64,000 nucleotides of DNA from Lineus longissimus (taxonomy: Eukaryota > Nemertea > Pilidiophora > Heteronemertea > Lineidae). The position numbers and the translations under genes are program-made. The stretch lies in NCBI RefSeq assembly GCF_910592395.1, contig NC_088323.1, forward strand, positions 4,464,001 to 4,528,000, read 5' to 3'. The notes under the pieces are model-generated. The model saw only the letters and a program-made list of their open reading frames with translations, did not search any database and was not told the DNA's origin. Below are positions 58,501-64,000 of the stretch, in pieces; the stretch's first letter is position 1; each line of letters starts with the position of its first letter.

Positions 58501-61500
58501 ACTCATGGTCTATAAACTCCCTTTAAACGTAGCTAGGGTATATCTTGATAAGTTGCAAAAGCCTTTGTGGTCAAAATGCCATGTTTTGTCACCTGGGAAG
58601 CATCTGTTCGTTCTAAACTGACTATTGGTCCAGTGGTTATGGTCCAGGCCAGCAATCAATCTATGCAATTTGCTGCCATCGCAATGGTGTAGTTCTGCAT
58701 TTGCGGGGGCAAAATATTGTACTGATTATGCCCTCTATATTTCAGATTACAAATCGTCTGATCATTAACCTCCCTAAGAGCCAAAAGATGGTGCTACGTG
58801 TCAGTCTACAGACAAAACTCTCCGAGATTTTTACGATTATATGCAGCGAGAAGGGATTGGACTCTTTTATACATGAATTGCGACATCCCAAAAATCATGA
58901 CATGGAACTCAATTTGGATAAAAGTTTACAAGATTATGGTTTGACTGAGGTGAATGTGGTCAATATCAAGGGTGAGTGGCCTGATGATGGGATTCATTGT
59001 CTTGTATCCCTGTGTACTGTTTCAGTTTTAGTCTTCTAGTCAAGGCACAGATATTCTAATCTAATGGTTACGATGTCACATGCACAATCGAACATTTGAG
59101 ATGGGTTCAAGCCGATAAACCCAATCCATGCCTAACTGTTGTGGCAGCAAATTCTGTAGTGACTTCAGAAAATTCTTCTAAAGTGGATCCAATTGGTTAG
59201 ATCCGAACTTATCTGGATACTGCAGCATTGAGATACTACATGTAGGACCGCTGTGTGAATGAACTTAACTTCGCATTTCCCTCATTATTTTTATCTAGCA
59301 CCTCAAAGTTCTCGAGGCAGTGATGATGACTATTCCATCCATTCTCCAAACGCGAGTGAGATCTTACCACCGTCCATCCATGTGCCTGTGTCTCGCATGT
59401 CGCTGAGCATGACGTCGAGCGGTCACTCGGGACATACGGGTCGCAGCGCCTCTCCTGAGAAGAAGAAGAAAGGTCTGAAAGGCCTGTTTAAGAAGAAAGA
59501 GAAAAAGGCGCCTAAAGGGGTAAGTTGAGTCTGATGTGCTGTCACCCAAGCTGAACATCTCATCAGGCCTGGGCTGAGCCTGAAGTTCAAGTATCTTTCC
59601 AGCCAGTGTTCAATCCAGACAAGTAACCTTCATACAGGTAGAACACGCTGAGATACTGCCAATCAAAGAACTTGCACACTCTCCTGATACATTAACGCCA
59701 GATGGAGCACTGCTGAAACATCTGGACATTGTCTCCAGATGTCTTATACAGAATCCTACAAATTCTCTACATCTTTCACTTCAGAGTTCACACCACTTCA
59801 GTCCACCACCGGCGCCAGCTCAGGATTCCAATTTCATCTTACGAAGGCGAGAACCAAACAAAGGTCACGACCCATCACACCGTCATACAATGCCTCCGGA
59901 GGCTTTCATGGGTGATGTATGGAAATCGCCGGATTTGCACAACCAGCAGTCGCCAACGTCGACATTGAATAGAACAAAAAAGAGACATGCGCCAGCTCCA
60001 CCTCCTGGTGGTGTTAAAACAAACATTGATGGCTCTGCGGAAATCGTAACATCGGAAGTCGGGCCTATGCACCAAGCCTCGCTGGGCACTCGTCAAACTG
60101 GCGGCCATAATCAGGTGTCTGCATCCGCAAGTTTAAGTCCGCTGTCAGCGTCTAGCGGAGTCAGTGGCTCGGTGGATTTTAAGAACGAAAAGCGGAGTCA
60201 AAGTGTTCATGATATACCAGGTGCTGGGAAAGAGGTTGGTCGTCCGATGAGGTTGGATGTTGCAACGGCAGGGTCAGTGGTTGTGAATTCGCTGAAGGTG
60301 GTAAAGAAAAAGAGACGGGCCCCAGCCCCACCAGAGTGTAAGTATTGTGTAATAGTTTTGTCTTTGTTTTTTGCAACTCTGTGGGATAGGCCAAAATAAG
60401 GCTTCTGCAGTGAAAGGCCTCAACATGGTTTCAACTACAGCAGATTGCAGGAAACTGCGCGGTTTTCACAGGCGTTGGATTAATTTTGATGGAAGTTATT
60501 GGCTCGATAATGGTATCTTACCACAAAGCCTGTGGAACATGGGAAAACGCCACAGTTTTCAGCAGTGGAATCAGTCCTATGGTGTTATCATATCAATTTT
60601 GCAACGTTTTCTTCAGCTGACGAGTGGGGATCTGAGGAATCAGATTGGGATGATTATGATGATTATGATGATAGTAGTAGGGCCAGTGAGGAGGAGGAGG
60701 GATGCTGCGACCAACAGCCACAGACCCTCTGAATCTTTCATGTCACATATATAACATCCATGTATATTCTAATTTAGTTATCTGAGATTTTTAGTTGCAC
60801 TAGGAATATTTTCTTTTTTTTTCCGATAATTTTGATATTGGGAATTTTGCTTGCAAACTACTGCTGTATGGAACTCCCTTGCTATGAACACCTGTATTTA
60901 GTTAAATTTCTTGAAAAAAGCCAGCTTATTTTTCTGAAACACAAACAAGTGTCTGATCTGTCCAGAATTTCTTATGTTTATGAGAATTCACAACAAAATA
61001 TTTCTTTTGATACTCTACGAAAACACATTTGATTGAAGCCTTAAAAATCTTCAATTCTTTCTCTGAAAATGATTCTGAGATGAAAAGAAAAACACATTTA
61101 AAAAAGTAAGTTCCGTGATTTTTGATATTATGTTCCCATTAGAATAGGTTTGGTAATGGGTCTTTTTATTCCAATCCCAGAGTTATGTTTAAAGTTTCGT
61201 AACCGATTTGGTGGACTCGGACTAAACCCACATCATGACATAAAAAACCGGTTTGGGATGAATTGATTTGAATTTGGTGTAAGAGATTGTTAATCTAAAG
61301 GTTTAAAAATCAGTTGCTGCACCTATAGTTAGTCAAAAGGTACAAGGAAGGCCTCCTATATCAAGCCTCGGGGAATAGGAATAGTCCAATTATCTTCGAA
61401 GGAATGAAAAGAAATCAATTCCATTTACCCACTGTCAAATTAGCTTAGGCGATGGTGGCGCTGTCTCGCGGTAGAAGATGGAACTGAAATAGTTGTCCAA

Positions 61501-63882
61501 AACTCTCAGTTCCAGCTTCTATCGCGAGACAGCGCCACCGTCGCTGTCTCGTCTCGCGGTGGCGCCGTTTCGCGGTAAAAGCTGGAACTTAACGTTTTGG
61601 ACAACTATTTCAGTTCCATGCTCTACCGCGAGACAGCGCCACCATCGCCTAAGCTAATTTTCAATGAAATTGAGCATTCTCCAGGGTGGTCTTGGGACTT
61701 CTTGTCCCGTTTTTGTCATGTTTTATAGGCTTATCACCAATGTAGATTAGACATAAGTTGGGGGGTATTTGAACCTATATGGGATCTACCATTCATTATC
61801 TATCCATCTTGGACAGAAGTGTGCTTTTGGAGAGGCACTGAGCCAACTGTCAATTCGGATCGAAGGAGACAGACCTGGTACCTAGGCCTATCTCTCCGTC
61901 AAGACCACCAAGCAATGACAGAATAAGTTTGGTAATGGGTATTTTTATCCCAATCCCAAAATTATTTTTAAAGTTTTAATTTGGTGGACTCGGATTAAAC
62001 CCACATTGGTGTTGCATCTGTTGTGCATGAAGGAAGCCATCCTATGTATTCTGTATAGTTTTGGAAATGATGGACAGATGTATGGTTTTGGCTTTATGCT
62101 TTGGATTAGAAGGGGAAAATCCAGACTCGTCTTGTCCTTGATACCCTTTCCATAAGACCTCTCTCCATTCCTGAATAGTTAGAAACCCAAAATACCAAAC
62201 CACTCTAGTGAACCAAAATCCTACGAGATTAGAGTGACATTAGAAAGATTATAGTTCAGTATATAGGGGATTGACAGTGACACCTCAGAGGTCAGAGATT
62301 CTATTGTCCTCACCCATTACCCGACTAGTGCTAGTAGAAGCGGCAACTCTTGTCTGCTTGTCTGCCTGAAATGGTTTCCTTTGCTGGCTTCGGTCTTTAC
62401 GTTTCTTCAAATCAGTCAGTTGTACATTTACTTTCTAGTAGATTGACAATATTGTCCCTGGAACCAGGGTCAAAAGCCCTAAATCAATCAATACCAAACC
62501 AATATAGTTGCATGCACTTTTAAGTAAAACATCAAATGTCTCATCAATGTCATCTAATGTCTAATCGATGTCTTAATCTCAATTTCAGCTCCCACCACCC
62601 CTACTCAAAATGGTAAGTTTCAATGTCCTATATTCTTCATCCTTTATGTGCATAGAGGGTCATTTCCAATAGGTAGTTCAGGGTAGGGGGCACAAAAATC
62701 AGCAGCATTCACAGTTTTAGTGTAGTTGGTCAAAACATTTTAGAAATTATGGAGGAATGTTAGAATTCCGCTTCAGCCGGTTCTGGAGGGATGTTTGTTT
62801 CGTTAAATGTTTGTCGCTGTTAGAAACTGTTGTGTTATATGTGTCGTTTCTTGTTGTCTAGGTGACATAGCTGGCCCCTCCAAACCTCCTCGGGCCATTT
62901 CCATGTATGTCGAACCCACGTCGTTAAACGTCGATGTCAACAAGTCCAGGAGGCCATGTTCATTCATTGCCCCGCCCCCGCCTGATACCCCACCCCCAGA
63001 AGATGTCCCTATTGTGTCCCTCAACAATGGCATGGTCACCAAGAGCGTCTCTACCAGTTTCAACCCTGATGTGGAGATAGACCAAGGTAGGTTCATGCAA
63101 AGTGTGTCCCATTATTTTCACTGGAGTGATGTTTTTTTGGACGAGAGTGTGGTGTATGTTCCGTGTTTTGTTCTGGCTGTCCAGCACTTGTTGTGTAATT
63201 GTATACAATAGAAAACATCAGTGTCATGTTCCGCATCCATTCAACTGTGTTGATACCAAACTACAATAAGTTCAACAGCCATACAATGCTGTTGAGACCA
63301 AACTACAGTAAGTTCAACAGCCATACAATGCTGTTGAGACCAAACTACAATAAGTTCAACAGCCATACAATGCTGTTGAGACCAAACTACAATAAGTTCA
63401 ACAGCCATACAATGCTGTTGAGACCAAACTACAATAGGTTCAACAGCCATACAATGCTGTTGAGACCAATCTACAATAAGTTCAACAGCCATACAATGCT
63501 GTGATAAGTGCTACAACCATTCAGCTGTGTTGAGGCCAGTCTATAATAGATTCCTCAGCAAGTTAAAGCCAAAGACTACTTTCCTATTTTGCACCAACCA
63601 AAGCAGGTATGGTTGCCTTACCATAATCATTGTCGTCAAAACGTCGCTGGTTGCAGGCTGTTAAGAGTTGTCCAATGAATTGTCTCTTTTCAGAAGTGGA
63701 TGTCCAAGTCAATGGAGACGCCCACCATGTTGATGACATCCATGTTGACATCACTGGCCATCTTCCTTCTGACGATGGAGAAATCGACGCAAACATCGAG
63801 GGTGATAAATCAATTGATGATGTCAACCTCGCTTTCGAAAACGTGATCGCAGAGGCAGAGAAGGTCATGGAAGATGATGAAG
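55534..63882 (+). CDS. COBL: Cordon-bleu (COBL/COBLL1 family) actin regulator, N-terminal part
   Basis: Coding exons: 55534-55736, 58243-58456, 58746-58971, 59299-59519, 59785-60337, 62589-62612, 62862-63086 and 63694-63882. Phases agree, giving at least 618 aa; the gene probably continues to the right. Residues about 40-215 form the Cobl ubiquitin-like domain (DVVLPDGTTRQMTVNY, MMDLLVHAAASSRLSP, RLIINLPKSQKMVLRVSLQT). A Ser-rich and basic stretch follows (EKKKKGLKGLFKKKEKK), then two KKRAP-type motifs (KKRHAPAPPPG, KKKRRAPAPPE) that bind syndapin/PACSIN in vertebrate Cobl, then Pro-rich and acidic segments. Vertebrate Cobl nucleates actin through C-terminal WH2 domains, which would be off the window. 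An optional acidic exon (60617-60685 or 60617-60732) is phase-compatible. A short terminal form may end at 63947. COBL and COBLL1 cannot be told apart here. Confidence 0.88.
60617..60732 (+). CDS. COBL: Candidate alternative COBL exon encoding an acidic segment
   Basis: After acceptor ttttcttcag, the frame set by COBL exon 5 reads DEWGSEESDWDDYDDYDD, then SSRASEEEE and a stop at 60732. A donor (GCCA|GTGAGG, exon end 60685) inside it would keep phase into exon 62589-62612. It could therefore be a 69-bp cassette exon or an alternative terminal exon. The composition is far from random for an intron, and both reading choices fit phase. Transcript data would decide. Confidence 0.5.
61142..62012 (+). 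repeat. Direct repeat pair in COBL intron
   Basis: Two diverged copies of a ~95-bp segment (61142-61238 and 61920-62012), sharing gtttggtaatggg, ccaatccca, ttggtggactcgg and taaacccacat. The foldback MITE at 61437-61660 lies between them. Confidence 0.7.
61437..61660. mobile_element. Foldback MITE with ~65-bp near-perfect inverted ends
   Basis: Left end aaattagcttaggcgatgg and its exact inverse at the right end. The arms (gtggcgctgtctcgcggtag...) pair over about 65 bp, and the central part carries further inverted copies of ctcgcggt. No coding capacity. Confidence 0.8.
63256..63507 (+). repeat. 42-bp tandem repeat, six units, in COBL intron
   Basis: Unit ccaaactacaataagttcaa plus cagccatacaatgctgttgaga, repeated every 42 bp with one or two changes per copy. 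The period is divisible by three, so long repetitive ORFs open on both strands; neither is a gene. Confidence 0.92.
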
Positions 63883-63942
63883 GTCAGTGGTGGAAAACTT
63901 TGCGGAAAATTCCTGATAAACTAATGGCACTTTTGCATGACA

Positions 63943-63948
63943 AATAAA
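63943..63948 (+). terminator. AATAAA overlapping the stop of a possible short COBL form
   Basis: If the donor after 63882 is skipped, the COBL frame continues GQWWKTLRKIPDKLMALLHDK to TAA at 63945-63947, which overlaps an AATAAA. This could give an intronically polyadenylated short form. Confidence 0.4.
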
Positions 63949-64000
63949 GTGTTAATTAGAGTTTGTTGTGAAATGGTCATTGTTGAACAATTGAATTGTC

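Noticed and set aside
63199-63504. Repetitive ORFs on both strands over the 42-bp repeat
   Set aside because: They arise because the repeat period is divisible by three; they lie inside a COBL intron between well-supported exons.

Overview
The window is animal nuclear DNA. Genes are split by GT-AG introns, many exons are about 100-300 bp, AATAAA-type poly(A) signals lie downstream of stop codons, and intergenic DNA is full of short inverted-repeat (MITE-like) elements. The protein set (PMS1, ERCC3/XPB, a TARBP2/PRKRA-type dsRNA-binding protein, YAE1, CCDC34, Cordon-bleu, an ankyrin-SOCS protein) points to a bilaterian. A glutathionyl-hydroquinone reductase gene, the cilium-type genes and the repeat landscape suggest a marine invertebrate (lophotrochozoan or invertebrate deuterostome). 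I cannot fix the phylum from this sequence alone.

Layout. 34-2364 (-): first six coding exons of PMS1, running off the left edge. 3528-4547 (+): intronless glutathionyl-hydroquinone reductase, head-to-head with PMS1. 7880-9955 (-): single-exon ankyrin-repeat/SOCS-box gene. 10.0-13.0 kb: intergenic DNA with two copies of one ~140 bp MITE, a larger foldback element and two perfect CRE sites. 13015-29258 (+): CCDC34, whose last intron is 14.4 kb. That intron contains two complete genes on the opposite strand: gene B (15485-21768) and gene A (22978-27915). They are tandem paralogues combining ankyrin repeats, a Dpy-30 motif and a coiled coil. 31407-37849 (-): ERCC3 in 16 exons, head-to-head with the TARBP2/PRKRA-type gene (38705-41911, +, 5 coding exons). 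46543-47824 (-): YAE1 in 3 exons. 47.9-51.0 kb: a LINE fragment, then a 2.43 kb array of 993-bp units flanked by CCAT. 55534-right edge (+): Cordon-bleu (COBL), N-terminal half.

I rebuilt gene models by joining splice sites with matching phase. The complete models are CCDC34 345 aa, gene A 921 aa, gene B 817 aa, XPB 802 aa, the dsRBD protein 321 aa and YAE1 213 aa. Every junction keeps frame, which is the main support for the nested arrangement.

Working together: ERCC3 (TFIIH helicase) and PMS1 (MutL family) are housekeeping DNA-repair genes; YAE1 serves Fe-S maturation of ABCE1; the dsRBD protein is a Dicer/PKR-type cofactor; COBL is an actin regulator. CCDC34 and Dpy-30-motif proteins are both typical of cilia or sperm flagella, so the nested locus may be a co-expressed ciliary unit. 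This is the most interesting feature of the window, together with the intronless reductase and the 993-bp array.
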